A stretch of DNA of 64,000 nucleotides from Burkholderia sp. HI2500 (GTDB taxonomy: Bacteria; Pseudomonadota; Gammaproteobacteria; Burkholderiales; Burkholderiaceae), in the NCBI RefSeq assembly GCF_002223055.1, contig NZ_NKFL01000007.1, positions 806,001-870,000 on the forward strand, given 5' to 3'. Both the position numbers and the translations under genes were made by a program. This document shows positions 27,492 through 38,500 of the stretch, one piece after another (positions within the stretch are counted from its first letter, which is position 1; every line of letters begins with the position of its first letter). The notes beneath the pieces are model-generated. The model had not been told where the DNA came from. It saw only the letters and a program-made list of their open reading frames with translations, and did no database searches.

Positions 27492-28412
27492 ATGACCCCG
27501 ACCGATCTGCCCGACCTCAAGCTGCTGCAGTTGTTCGACCTGCTCTACGACACGCGCAGCGTCACACGCGTGGCCGAACAACTCGGCCAGAGCCAGCCGA
27601 CCGTCAGCATCTGGCTCGCGCGGTTGCGCGAGCATTTGCACGATCCGCTCTTTATCCGGACGCCTGGCGGCATGGCGCCCACACCGCAAGCGGATGCGCT
27701 GATCGGCCCATGTCGGGAGATTCTCGAATCGTTGCGGCGCTTCTCGGCCTGGGAAATCGCCTTCGATCCGGCGACTGCGCAAAGACGCTTTCGCATCTGC
27801 ATGACCGATGCGAGTCACGTGACGCTGCTGCCGCGTCTGCTCGCCTACGTGCGCGCGCAAGCGCCACGCGTGCGCCTGGAAGCAGCGCGGATCGACGGCA
27901 ACACGGAACGCGCGCTCGAATCGGGCGAGGCCGATCTTGCGATCGGATACGTGCCGTGGCTGAGCGGCGGCATCTATCAACAACAGCTATACGAGCAGGA
28001 TTGGGTGTGCCTGGCGAATCGCCATCATCCGCGTATTCGCAAGCGGCTCGGCGTCAAGGCGTATCGCACCGAAGGCCATGTGGCGATCACGGGAGGAACG
28101 GGCACGGCGCTGCTCGAGCAGGCGCTCGTGCGGGAGCGCATTGAACGGCAGGTGGTGCTTGAATTGCCCGGTTTTCTGGGGCTCGGCGCCATTGTGCAGA
28201 CCACCGATCTGATCACGACCTTGCCGCGCCATATCGGCGAGACGCTGGCTCAGGCCAGCGATCTCTCGGTACATCCCTGCCCCATTCCCGTCGAGGGCTT
28301 CGCCGTTCGGCAACACTGGCACGCGCGCTACCATCAGGAGGCCGGCAATCGCTGGCTGCGTTCGGTCGTGGCCCGGCTGTTCGGCATGTCTGGAGCGGAC
28401 GTTACAGGCTGA
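27492..28412 (+). CDS. LysR-family regulator of the adjacent five-gene operon
   Basis: The 306-residue protein has an N-terminal winged helix (LLQLFDLLYDTRSVTRVAEQ, LGQSQPTVSIWLARLREHLH, DPLFIRT) with the SQPTVS recognition helix of LysR proteins, and a periplasmic-binding-protein-like effector domain after residue 90 (RFRICMTDASHVTLLPRLLA). It resembles the NodD/NahR-like branch, which senses aromatic acids, by its DLKLLQLFDLLYDTRSVT start. It is divergent from the operon, with 104 bases between starts, and most likely controls it. Confidence 0.9.
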   Translation: MTPTDLPDLKLLQLFDLLYDTRSVTRVAEQLGQSQPTVSIWLARLREHLHDPLFIRTPGGMAPTPQADALIGPCREILESLRRFSAWEIAFDPATAQRRFRICMTDASHVTLLPRLLAYVRAQAPRVRLEAARIDGNTERALESGEADLAIGYVPWLSGGIYQQQLYEQDWVCLANRHHPRIRKRLGVKAYRTEGHVAITGGTGTALLEQALVRERIERQVVLELPGFLGLGAIVQTTDLITTLPRHIGETLAQASDLSVHPCPIPVEGFAVRQHWHARYHQEAGNRWLRSVVARLFGMSGADVTG

Positions 28413-28768
28413 CGGATTTACCGTTTCGGCATCGATGTCTGCGGGTCCATCGCAACGATCGCGCGCACGCTCGCGGCAGGATGGGCGCCGTGACGGAAAG
28501 CGACCGTTGGCATGCCCGTCGAACATCAGCGATGGCCGCGCAGGAACAAGCCGCACCTCATACGTCGCAAGTATTGCGGCCGGCGCAATGCCGCCAAGGG
28601 CACTCGATTCCTTTCAACACATATCGATTGCCTTCCACATGAAAGGAATGGCGATCGATCCGTGCCGCGGGAATAAAACCAGGCCGACTCCGGTATATCG
28701 GGGCGTCAGGCCGCTCACCACGCCGAACGAGCCGGTGCACGACGCCCAACCGAACCGGAGAGACCGCA
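28413..28768. other. Intergenic stretch, no gene recognised
   Basis: Frames here give arginine-rich noise. The last 20 bases (accggagagaccgca) hold the ribosome binding site of the cytochrome gene. Confidence 0.5.
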
Positions 28769-29308
28769 ATGTCACACCCCAACCACGTCGCCTACACACG
28801 CTTCGCGATCGCCATGCACTGGTCGATCGCCATCTTGATCCTGTTGAACCTGATGATCGGGATCTACATGGATACCTTTCCGCACAACTCGTCTCAGTTC
28901 AACGGCATCCTGTTCTATCACGCGTCGATCGGCAGCCTGATCTTCATGCTGACCGTGCCGCGCCTCGCGTGGCGTGCGACGCATACGCCGCCGCCGCTGC
29001 CGGCCAGTGTTCCGGCATGGCAGGCGCGGATCGCCGGTGCACTGCACGGCGTGCTGTACCTGCTGCTGTGTCTCGTGCCGCTGACCGGCTACGTGCACCG
29101 CCTCGCTGGTGCCCATCCGGTCAGTTTCTTCGGCATCACGGAATTGCCGGTGCTGGTTGGCCGCGACGAACCGCTGCGACTCCTGACCGATTCGCTGCAT
29201 CGCGCGCTGGTGCTGACGCTTGGCTTGCTGCTGGTCATGCATGTCGCGGCCGGACTGAAACACAAGTTCGTCGATCGGGACGGTGTCGCGGAGCGGATGG
29301 GAATCTGA
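28769..29308 (+). CDS. Cytochrome b561-family protein
   Basis: A 179-residue membrane protein with four hydrophobic helices. Haem-ligand His residues are seen in IAMHWSIAILILLNLMIG (helix 1), LFYHASIGSLIFML (helix 2), AGALHGVLYLLLCLVPLTGY (helix 3) and MHVAAGLKHKFVDRDGVAERM near the end, which is the usual CybB C-terminus. Such proteins oxidise ubiquinol or pass electrons, including to superoxide. It is transcribed alone; GGAGAG precedes the start by about 7 bases. Confidence 0.9.
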   Translation: MSHPNHVAYTRFAIAMHWSIAILILLNLMIGIYMDTFPHNSSQFNGILFYHASIGSLIFMLTVPRLAWRATHTPPPLPASVPAWQARIAGALHGVLYLLLCLVPLTGYVHRLAGAHPVSFFGITELPVLVGRDEPLRLLTDSLHRALVLTLGLLLVMHVAAGLKHKFVDRDGVAERMGI

Positions 29309-29528
29309 GCGCGACCTGGCGGTTGATGTCCGCCAGAAGCGGCCCGTCGAACATTGGAAATCCCAGCAACCGCCATTCGCCGCTGTACGCAATGCGGAGC
29401 GGATGCGGAATGATCGTCCTGCCATACAGCAACTTCGTCACTGTCTGCAGAACGAACGACCGATGAGAAGAATTTTCAGCTCACGACACCCGCCCGAGGT
29501 GGGGCGCTGCCAGAAGAATGCTGCTCTG

Positions 29529-29554
29529 CCGGAGTAGTGCAACCACTACTCCGG
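29529..29554 (-). terminator. Hairpin downstream of the porin gene
   Basis: An 11-base perfect stem, ccggagtagtg with cactactccgg, has a 4-base loop and begins 16 bases beyond the porin stop. The following minus-strand sequence has no long T-run, so it may end or protect the porin mRNA without being a textbook terminator. Confidence 0.6.
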
Positions 29555-29570
29555 ACTTCCACGCCGGCGA

Positions 29571-30737
29571 TCAGAAGCCGTGGTACATGCCGATGTTGAC
29601 TTGAACCTGGTTGCCGCCCGATGCGGTGTTGCCAAAGTCCGCAACGGAAGCCTGCGCGCCCTTGGCATGAACGTACCCGCCCATCGCGTACAGCGCGGTG
29701 CTCTTCGACAGCGAGTACGTCGCACCCAGCGACACCTGGTTGATCGACGCCATCGTGCGGCCCTCGGCAGCCAGCGCGGGCGTGGCCGCGGAGCCGTAGA
29801 CATACGTGTACCCGGTCGCCAGCGACAGCGCCGGCGTTACCTGGTACTGCAGGAGCGCACCCAGCACGTTGAAGTGAATCGACGGCTGGCCGGCGTTGCC
29901 CTGGTACTGCGCGTTCGAGTAGCGCAAGCCGGCCGTGTACGGACCAATCTGATATTGCGTGGCGACTTGCGCGATGCCCGCGCTCTTGAATGCATTGCCG
30001 CCGTTGTAACCCGAACTCGGATAGCCCAGCGCACCACCGAAACTCGGCTGCGCCGTTGCGTTCATCCACCCGTTCTCACCCTGGTTTGCCGCATGGAAAT
30101 AGCCGCCGGCGACCGTCAGACCGCCCTGAGCGTAGTTCGCCGCCACCGACCACGACTGGCCCGAACCCATCGAACCGGCCACGCCGCCGAACGAGTACGC
30201 GCCTTCGGCCTGGAAGCCGTGGATGAGCGGCGAAATGTACTTCACGGCGCTGTTCTGGTTCGTCGTGTTGTCGTTGTTGTCCACGTCGCCCGGGGTCGAG
30301 AACGTCGACGCCGAAATGGCGTCGCCCGTCAGGACCTGAACCATTTCCGTCACGGCGTCGAGCTGGCGCCCCAGACGCACGGTACCGTACTGATCGGAAG
30401 CGAGGGATACGTATGCCTGGCGGTTGAACAACGAGCGCGTGGAACCGATGGGCCCCTGGCCGCCTATGCCGCCCGTACCAATGTTGAAGCCGTTTTCGAT
30501 CTTGAAGATCGCCTTGAGGCCGCCGCCGAGATCCTCCGTCCCCCTGAGGCCCCACTTGTTCGAACCTGCGGCACCACCATCGAGGCCGAACCGCTTGTGG
30601 CCATTGATGTTCGACGTGTAGCCGATACCTGCATCGAGCATGCCATACAGGGTGATCGACGACTGTGCCATTGCTGCCGACGATGCTGCGAAGGCGGCAA
30701 CAGCGATAACGCTGACCTTGATTTTCTTGTTTTTCAT
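29571..30737 (-). CDS. Gram-negative trimeric porin
   Basis: The 388-residue outer membrane protein has a cleavable signal (MKNKKIKVSVIAVAAFAASS, cleavage after AMAQ) and a mature start SSITLYGMLDAGIGYTSN, the hallmark of betaproteobacterial Porin_4 proteins. KWGLRGTEDLGGGLKAIFKI and QAYVSLASDQYGTVRLGRQL are the typical first strands. The protein ends in Phe (NIGMYHGF), required for outer membrane insertion. ATG 30737 is chosen from the signal peptide; the upstream open frame has no such signal. It forms a general diffusion channel for small solutes. Confidence 0.95.
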   Translation of the reverse strand: MKNKKIKVSVIAVAAFAASSAAMAQSSITLYGMLDAGIGYTSNINGHKRFGLDGGAAGSNKWGLRGTEDLGGGLKAIFKIENGFNIGTGGIGGQGPIGSTRSLFNRQAYVSLASDQYGTVRLGRQLDAVTEMVQVLTGDAISASTFSTPGDVDNNDNTTNQNSAVKYISPLIHGFQAEGAYSFGGVAGSMGSGQSWSVAANYAQGGLTVAGGYFHAANQGENGWMNATAQPSFGGALGYPSSGYNGGNAFKSAGIAQVATQYQIGPYTAGLRYSNAQYQGNAGQPSIHFNVLGALLQYQVTPALSLATGYTYVYGSAATPALAAEGRTMASINQVSLGATYSLSKSTALYAMGGYVHAKGAQASVADFGNTASGGNQVQVNIGMYHGF

Positions 30738-31992
30738 CTGTATTTCACTGTCAGGAGTGGTTGCGGGATTGTTTGAAACGGGTTTTGTTGTATTCGAAGG
30801 CAGATGACGGCGCATGGGCTGCACGTCGTCTCAGGTTGCAGCAGCCGGCTTCATGTTCGCCAGATCGGCATATTCGACTCGATCATTTCGTTATCCTCAA
30901 AATTTCATGCAGGAAGGCGCCTCGCATCTCGACCTGTCCCGCATTCCATCGATTGGAACCATCGCGGCGTCCCGCCTGGACGAAAGCCGCTGCCTTGCTT
31001 CCGTTGTCGCTCCAGCTGCTATCGAATTCGCCATCCGGACGAACAGATGTGCCGAATCCGCGAAGCCGAAAAACTCGAGCGGATCGCCACGCGGAACCGA
31101 ACGTTTCTTCAATGGCAATTCGAAGAAGCATTGGGTCGTCACGTTCCACACTCACGCCATACCCACGAGCGAAGTGGGCGAAGACGAAACCGGGCCACGC
31201 TCCACCCGCGACAACAAGCGCTATGGAAATGCCGACCGCCGTCGCAGGCTGATCGAGCGTCCGGTTCAGCCGCTGGAGAAGCACGCGAACTTTTCGCCAA
31301 TCACCAATGCAAGCGGGACGCGCTTTGCAGGTGCGAAAAACCATATCAGGAACATAAATCGTCGTCAAAATTTGTTTGATATAAGTTAATCGCGTTTGAT
31401 ACCCGTGCGGACTACCGGGATTTCCCTGATAGGAATTGGCGCCAGGACGAAGTGTTGGAAAAAGCCGTGCCGTCGGACAAAGACCTCGTGCGGAACGGGT
31501 ACGCCCAGGCGGGAGCGGCAGACGTTCTCTACCGTGATATCGCGTCGCTCCTGACATGGCCGCGGGACATCGCCATTCAGGTTGGCATCGCGGAGATACG
31601 CCTCGTCTACGCCGGACGCCGGCACGGACGCAACGCGCGAAGCGGCGTCGGCGAAACGGTTCGTATCGGAAACCGAAGCGAATTTCTCACTGAATGCATT
31701 GCGGTTATTCGGGACACGGGATTGCCCAATGCCACGAGGGATACGGGACGCTGGCGCGCCCTCCATCTAATCCGGAACGTTGGATATTCAACGTCGACGC
31801 AATGTCATTGCCTGGATCGCCACGTGCAAGGGTCAGCGTTCCCGCGCCATTCCGGGATGAGCCCACGTCCCGTCAGTTGCATTGCGGATGACGCGCTCGA
31901 CAGGTTGTTCAAAACGGGGGGATGGAGATGGCGTGTCGCAAGTGATGAGCCCGCCATCCCGCGACCGTCGATCGTGTCGAACATGAAACGTA
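30738..31992. other. Long gap without a recognisable gene
   Basis: About 1.25 kb lies between the porin and the repeat-protein gene. Six frames give overlapping, low-quality translations on both strands and no domain I can name. It includes the porin promoter. The remainder may be decayed sequence, and the base composition is lower in GC than the genes around it. Confidence 0.5.
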
Positions 31993-32020
31993 GCGGCCGC
32001 CCAATCCATGCGGCGGCCGC
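31993..32020 (-). terminator. Hairpin downstream of the repeat-protein gene
   Basis: gcggccgc occurs twice (31993-32000 and 32013-32020) and is self-complementary, so the two copies pair across a 12-base loop 15 bases beyond the stop codon. There is no marked T-run. Confidence 0.4.
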
Positions 32021-32034
32021 GGAAGCGACTTCGC

Positions 32035-35000
32035 CTACTTCTTGACCACCGGAACGGTGAGCGAACTGACGAGCGCCGTCACCGGTGCCAGCAGACCGCC
32101 ACCCGTCACAGCGCCGCCCCCTTGCCCGGAATTGCCGTTCAGCGAGACAGCCAGTGCCGGGACGACGCCGGCCACCGAGCCGACAGCCGAACCGACAGAA
32201 TGCACCGCCGTGTTGACGATCGTCGCGCCGCCGGAGACAAGTGTGCCGACTGCGTTGGTCGCACCTCCGACTGCACCGGCTGCCGTGCCGCCGTTGAGTG
32301 CGACACTCAGTGCCGGCAACGTGCCTGCGATCGCGCCGGTCGTACCGGTTACGGTGTTCGCCAGCGTGCCCGCGAGGCCGGTCGTCACCGTCGCGAGGGA
32401 TCCGGCTGCACCGCTTGCGCCGTTGATGACGCCGGTTCCGGAGCCGATGATGCCGCCGACGCCGCTCGTTGCAGGTCCGATCAGCGACGTGACGGCGGAT
32501 GCGATCGGCGTGATCGCCGCCGTGCCGCTGCCGGCGATTCCGGTTACCGCGCCGGACGCCGCACCGATTGCACCATTGGCGGCACCGATCGGCAGCGATC
32601 CGCCGAGGGTGCCGACGATGCTGGTGATCGGCGTAATCAGCGCGCCGCCATTGCCCGCGACACCGGTGACAGCGTTGACGACTCCCGTGCCGGTGTTGGC
32701 CACCGTGCCCACGACACCACCCAGGCCACCGATCGCACCACCGCTGCCGCCAACACCGCCCAATGCGCCGGTCAACGTGCCGACTGCGCCGGTTGCCGTG
32801 TTGGCAACCGTGCCGACGACGCCTCCCAGGCCACCCGTTGCACCACCACTCCCGCCGATGCCACCCAGTGCACCGGTCAACGTGCCGACTGCGCCGGTTG
32901 CCGTGTTGGCAACCGTGCCGACGACGCCTCCCAGGCCACCCGTTGCACCACCGGTCCCGCCGATACCGCCCAACGCGCCGGTCACCGTACCGACGACGCC
33001 ACCGAGCCCCCCGGTCGGATCGCCACTGCCGCCAACGCCTCCCAAGGCTCCCGTTACGGTACCGATCGCGCCGGTTGCCGTGTTGGCTACTGTGCCGACG
33101 ACCCCACCCAGACCACCCGTTGCACCACCAGCCCCGCCGATACCGCCCAAGGCGCCCGTCACCGTGCCAACCACTCCGCCGAGACCACCGGTCGGATCGC
33201 TGCCGCCAACACCACTCAGTGCACCCGTTAACGTGCCGACTGCACCGGTTGCCGTGTTAGCTACCGTGCCAATGACGCCGCCCAGACCACCCGTTGCACC
33301 ACCAGCCCCGCCGATGCCGCCCAAGGCGCCCGTCACCGTACCGACCACACCGCCAAGACCACCAGTCGAACCACCGCTGCCGCCCCCGCCACCCAGTGCA
33401 CCGGTGACCGTACCAACCGCACCAGTCGCCGCGTTGGCTACCGTGCCAACGAGGCCGCCCAAGCCACCCGTTGCACCACCGGTCCCGCCAACACCACCCA
33501 GCGCACCCGTCAACGTGCCAACTGCACCGGTCGCCGTATTGGCTATCGTGCCAACGACACCACCCAGGCCACCTGTCGCGCCACCCGCCCCGCCGATGCC
33601 GCCCAAGGCTCCCGTGACCGTGCCGACCACACCGCCGAGACCACCAGTCGATCCGCCGCTGCCACCCACGCCACCCAGTGCACCGGTTACCGTACCAACC
33701 GCACCAGTTACCGCGTTGGCTACTGTGCCAACTACGCCGCCAAGGCCACCCGTTGCGCCACCAGTTCCGCCGATGCCGCCCAACGCGCCGGTCACCGTAC
33801 CGACCACGCCACCGAGGCCACCCGTCGGATCGCCGCTGCCGCCAACGCCACCCAAGGCTCCCGTTACGGTACCGACTGCACCGGTTGCCGTATTGGCTAC
33901 CGTGCCAACGACACCGCCCAGGCCGCCCGTTGCGCCACCAGTCCCGCCGATGCCGCCCAGGGCTCCCGTCACCGTGCCGACCACGCCACCGAGGCCACCG
34001 GTCGGATCGCCGCTGCCGCCAACGCCACCCAAGGCTCCCGTTACGGTACCGACTGCACCGGTTGCCGTGTTAGCTACCGTGCCAATGACGCCGCCCAGAC
34101 CACCCGTTGCGCCGCCAGTCCCGCCAATGCCGCCCAACGCGCCTGTCACCGTACCGACCACACCGCCGAGGCCACCAGTCGAACCACCGCTGCCACCCAC
34201 GCCACCCAGCGCTCCAGTCACGGTGCCAACCGCACCGGTTGCCGCGTTGGCTACCGTGCCAACGACACCGCCCAGGCCACCCGTCGCACCACCCGTCCCG
34301 CCAATGCCGCCCAACGCGCCGGTCACCGTACCGACCACACCGCCGAGGCCACCAGTCGAACCACCGCTGCCGCCCACGCCACCCAGCGCGCCAGTGACCG
34401 TACCAACCGCACCAGTTGCCGCATTGGCTACCGTCCCAACGACACCGCCCAGACCACCCGTTGCGCCACCAGTCCCGCCAATACCGCCCAGCGCGCCAGT
34501 CACCGTCCCAACCACAACGCCGAGACCACCGGTCGGATCGCTGCCGCCAACACCACCCAATGCACCCGTCAACGTGCCGACTGCGCCGGTTGCCGCGTTA
34601 GCTACCGTGCCAACGACACCGCCCAGGCCACCCGTCGCACCACCAGTCCCGCCAATACCGCCCAACGCGCCCGTCACCGTGCCAACCACATCGCCGAGAC
34701 CACCAGTCGATCCACCGCCGCCACCCACGCCACCCAGTACACCGGTGACCGTACCAACCGCACCAGTTGCCGCATTGGCTACCGTGCCAACGACACCACC
34801 CAGGCCACCCGCTGCGCCACCAGTCCCGCCGATGCCGCCCAAGGCTCCCGTCACCGTGCCGACCACACCGCCGAGACCACCAGTCGGATCACTACCGCCC
34901 ACGCCGCCCAGCGCACCGGTGACCGTACCGAGCACACCCCCGATGCCGCCTGTGGCGCCACCGCCGCCACCCATCCCGCCGAGTGCCCCCGTCACGGAGC

Positions 35001-35311
35001 CGGCCAAGCCCGCGACCGGCGCGAGCAATCCGTCACCCAGATTGATGGCCGCACTCCCCGCCGCCGACCCTGCCGCCCCGATCGCGATACCGCCGGCATT
35101 CGTCGGGCTGCCAACCGAGACGATCGCGTTCCCCCAACCCGCCACGGTGCCGACGAGCCCCCCAGCCGCCGATGATCACGCCATCGGCATTACTCAGGCT
35201 TCCGGGCACGGACGTCACGACCACCGCCTCGGACGCGCTGGCGGCCACGCTGAACAAAGCCGCGACCGACAAGGCGATACCTGTCAATTTCACGTTCATT
35301 TTCGTTTTCAT
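32035..35311 (-). pseudogene. Glycine-rich tandem-repeat secreted protein, split by a frameshift
   Basis: ATG 35311 (gaggg upstream) encodes a signal peptide, VKLTGIALSVAALFSVAASA, and the mature start SEAVVVTSVPGSLSNADGVI. The frame then leaves the long downstream frame at a run of six G (35158-35163). With five G the two halves join as GGWGLVGTVAGWGN and continue for about 1030 residues. The body is a 59-residue tandem repeat of the type GGLGGVVGTVANTATGAVGT followed by TGALGGVGGSG. The C-terminal part, with LLAPVTALVSSLT, resembles bacterial collagen-like middle-domain proteins of Burkholderia, although the Gly-x-x triplet is not strict. It has no membrane anchor or barrel of its own. The defect may be real, phase-variable or a sequencing error. 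Confidence 0.75.
32700..34950 (-). repeat. Tandem array with a 177-bp (59-residue) unit
   Basis: About a dozen copies follow each other inside the repeat-protein gene. Each is a 24-residue half (VVGTVTGALGGIGGTGGAT) and a 35-residue half (VVGTVANTATGAVGTVTGALGG). Copies differ by synonymous and a few conservative changes, and some lack one codon (GGSDPT against GGSGDPT). Confidence 0.85.
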
Positions 35312-35557
35312 GAAGACCCTCATTTCGGTTGGACAACCGCGGAACAGCTCGAACGATGACGCCTGGATCCTGCCGCCACGAAGGTGGCGCGAATCGTTTG
35401 CGGATCGCCCGATACGACACGTGTTGAAACGGGTTTAGACAGGCCGGAGAGGCGGGATGTCAAACATCGCGCCATACGTTTCACGCCAATTGATTTGCAT
35501 CACGAAACTTCTGTCATGCGAATCGAACAGCCAACCAAGGAACCATCGATCAACCAT

Positions 35558-35591
35558 CGGCCGCTCGCGACAACGACATCGCGAGCGGCCG
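35558..35591 (-). terminator. Hairpin downstream of the giant autotransporter gene
   Basis: A 13-base perfect stem, cggccgctcgcga (35558-35570) with tcgcgagcggccg (35579-35591), and an 8-base loop begin 6 bases beyond the autotransporter stop. The following minus-strand bases are not a T-run. It separates the autotransporter gene from the repeat-protein gene. Confidence 0.6.
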
Positions 35592-35596
35592 CCCCC

Positions 35597-38500
35597 TTAA
35601 AACTTCCACAGCAGATTGCCGTACAGCGCGTGGTCGCTGAAGCTTCCACCGATCTGGCCGCTATACGACAACCCCAGCGACAGGTTCTTCGTGACGGCCG
35701 CATCGACCCCGACCTCGAGCACCGCGGCATCTCGCGCGACCGGCACGCCGACCACGCTGAACGGTGAACCGCCGCTCGCGAACGCCAGCGTCGAACCCGG
35801 CTGCGTATTGCCGAACGCATGCCGCCAGCCGACGGTCCCGAACGCGGTGACCTTGCCCTTCGTCGTGACCGCGACATCGGTCGAGGCCCGCACGCCGAGC
35901 GTCGAGAAGCCGAGGCCGGTCGTGCTGGAATCGCCCTGCAGTGCTGCCGCGCCACCGTTCTCCCTGAAGCTGCCGGTATGCAGGCTCGCATACGCGAGTC
36001 CGACGAACGGTTCGAGTGCGATGTTGCGGATGGCCGTCGAGTAACCGATCTCGGTGAACACCTGCGTCGCGTTCGCGTCGTAGCTGGCGGTGTCGTGGTC
36101 GGAGAAACCGCCGAACGACGGATTGCGCTCGCTGTGCACGCGGTACCACGACTGCGCGAGGCCACCGCGCACGTTCCACGCGTCGTACCGGCCGCTGGCG
36201 TACAGCGCGATCGTCTCGCCGTTCACCTTCGCCGACTGGTTCTGGTCGGCATTGAGCAGGGTGCGCGATGCGCCGCCCGCGATACCGACGCGCCAGTGGC
36301 TGCTGACCTCCGCATCCGTACCGACGACGAAGCCGTACAGGTTGCGGTCGACCGACGCGACGCCGTCGCCGTCGAACCGGCTATGCGAGCCGTACAGCCG
36401 GCCCCACACCGCCGGCTTGAACGACTTGGCCGGCGTACAGCCGTTCTCCGACGCCAGGCGCCGGTCGAGCGACGCCGCGTGATCGTCCGCCGACACCGGC
36501 GCCTCGCAGCCGCACAACGCACCGCCGGGCTGCGAGCCGAGACGCGCGCGATCGAGCACCGCGTCGCGCACGTAGCGGGTGTCGGACAGCAGTACGCTTC
36601 TCGTGCTCGGATGCAGATCGCCGTCAAGCTGCGCGAACGCGCGGTTGGCAGTCGGAGCATCCGACGTCAGCACGGTATCGAACAGCGGATTGCCGGCGCC
36701 GAGCGTGCCGATCGCACCGGCCACCGACTGCCCGTCCGGCGTCGTCGCCACCGACGAGAACGGCGTGCCGTTCGGTGCCAGCGACATCAGCACCTGCGCC
36801 GGGTTGTACGTGAGCGTCGGCGTGAGGAACGCATACGTCGAGTTCACCGCGCTGAACTGCCCCTGCACGCCCGCGCCGGCGTTCACGATGGTGTACAACT
36901 TGCCCGGCTGATACTGCCCGGTCGCCGCGACGACCTGCACCGTCCCGCCGTTGAGCGCGGCCGAGCCGGTCACGTCGAGGCCGCCGCTTTGTTGCGGCGT
37001 CGCGCCGACCTGCAGCGTCGAGCCCGGCTGGAACGTCGCATTGCCCGCCACCTTCAGCGGCTGCCCGAGCTGGAGCACCGAAGCGGTGCCGCCGCCCGAC
37101 ACGACGAGGCCACCGATCGTGCCTGTCCCGGTGACGGTCGCGCCGTTGCCGACGGTCACCGGCGAGCTGGCCAGCGAACCGGTGACGGCGAGCGTGCCGC
37201 CGGCCACGGTCGTCGGCCCGGACAGCGTGTTCGTGCCGCTCAGCAACTGCGCGCCCGTGCCGGCCAGCGTCAGCGGCCCGGTGCCCGACAGCGTGCCCGC
37301 GAAGGTGCTGGTGCCCGCGGTGTTGACCGTCAGCGGCGTATTGCCGAGGTTCACGCTCGAGCCCGTCGCGCCCGACAGCGTGCCGATCGACTGCGGCGCG
37401 GCCGAGCCCGCCAGGTTCAGCGTCGCGCCGCTGCCCGCGAGGATCATCGGGCTGGTCGGCGCGAGGCTGCCTGCACCGGTGAGCGCCAGCGTGCTGCCAC
37501 TGCCGATCGTCGTGCCGCCGGTGTAAGTATTGGCGCCGGTCAGCGTCTGCGTGCCGCCGCCCTGCACCGCGAAGCCGCCGGTGCCCGCGATCGTGCCGCC
37601 GAAGGCGCCGCCTGCCGGGCCGGCCACCGTGAGCGTGTTGCCGCCGAGATTCACGGTCGAACCCGCGGTGCCCGACAAGGTACTCGTCGTCTGCGGGCTG
37701 CTGGCGCGAGCCACGTCGAGCGTCGCGCCGGTGCCGGCCAGCGTCACCGCGCTGCCGGACGACAGGCCGCCGCTGCCGCCGACCGCCAGCGTGCTGCCGC
37801 TGCCGATCGTCGTGCCGCCCGTGTAGGTGTTGGCACCGGTGAGCGTCGTCGTCGACGGGCCGCTGACCGCCAGGTTGCCGCCGCCCGAAATCGGCCCGCT
37901 CAAGCCGAGGTTGTTCGCGCCGCCGACCGTCAGCGTCGAACCCGTGCCGAGATTCACCGCGTTGCCGAGCGTCGTGCCGGCCACGCTGGTGCCGAGCGTG
38001 CCGCCGTTGCCGCCGACGTTCAGCGAGCCGCTGCCGAGTGCCGTCGGCGTGCCGGCAACCAGCGTGCCGCCGCCCGTGACGCTGGTGCCGCCGGTGTAGG
38101 TGTTGGCACCCGACAGCGTCGTCGTCGCCGGGCCGGTGACCGACAGATTGCCGGTGCCGGAAATCGCGCCGGTCAGGCCAAGGCTGTTCGGGCCGCTCAC
38201 CGTCAGCGTGGAACCCGTCCCGAGGTTCACCGCATTGGCCAACGTCGTGCCCGGCGTGCCGGCGGCCAGCGTCCCGCCTGCGCCGCCGGTGTTCAGCGCG
38301 CCGGTGCCGAGCGCCGCGTTGCTGCCCGCGACCAGCGTGCCGCCACCGGTCAGGTTCGTGCCGCCCGAATACGTGTTCGAACCGGTCAGCGTCTCGGTGC
38401 CCGTGCCGCCCAGCGTCAGGCTGCCGCCCGTGCCGGCGATCGTGCCGCCGTACGTACCGCTGCCCGACCCGCCGAGCGTCAGGTTGTTGCCGCCGAGGTT

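Noticed and set aside
30804..32045. Several 160-220-codon frames between the porin and the repeat-protein gene
   Set aside because: They overlap each other on both strands, lack domains and show no consistent third-position bias.
32700..34950. CRISPR array
   Set aside because: The periodic DNA is in-frame coding repeat with a 177-base unit, not short repeats separated by unique spacers.
32042..35359. Plus-strand 1105-codon proline-rich frame over the repeat-protein gene
   Set aside because: A shadow of the tandem repeats: no signal peptide at its start and no known domain, while the minus strand has both a signal peptide and a known C-terminal pattern.
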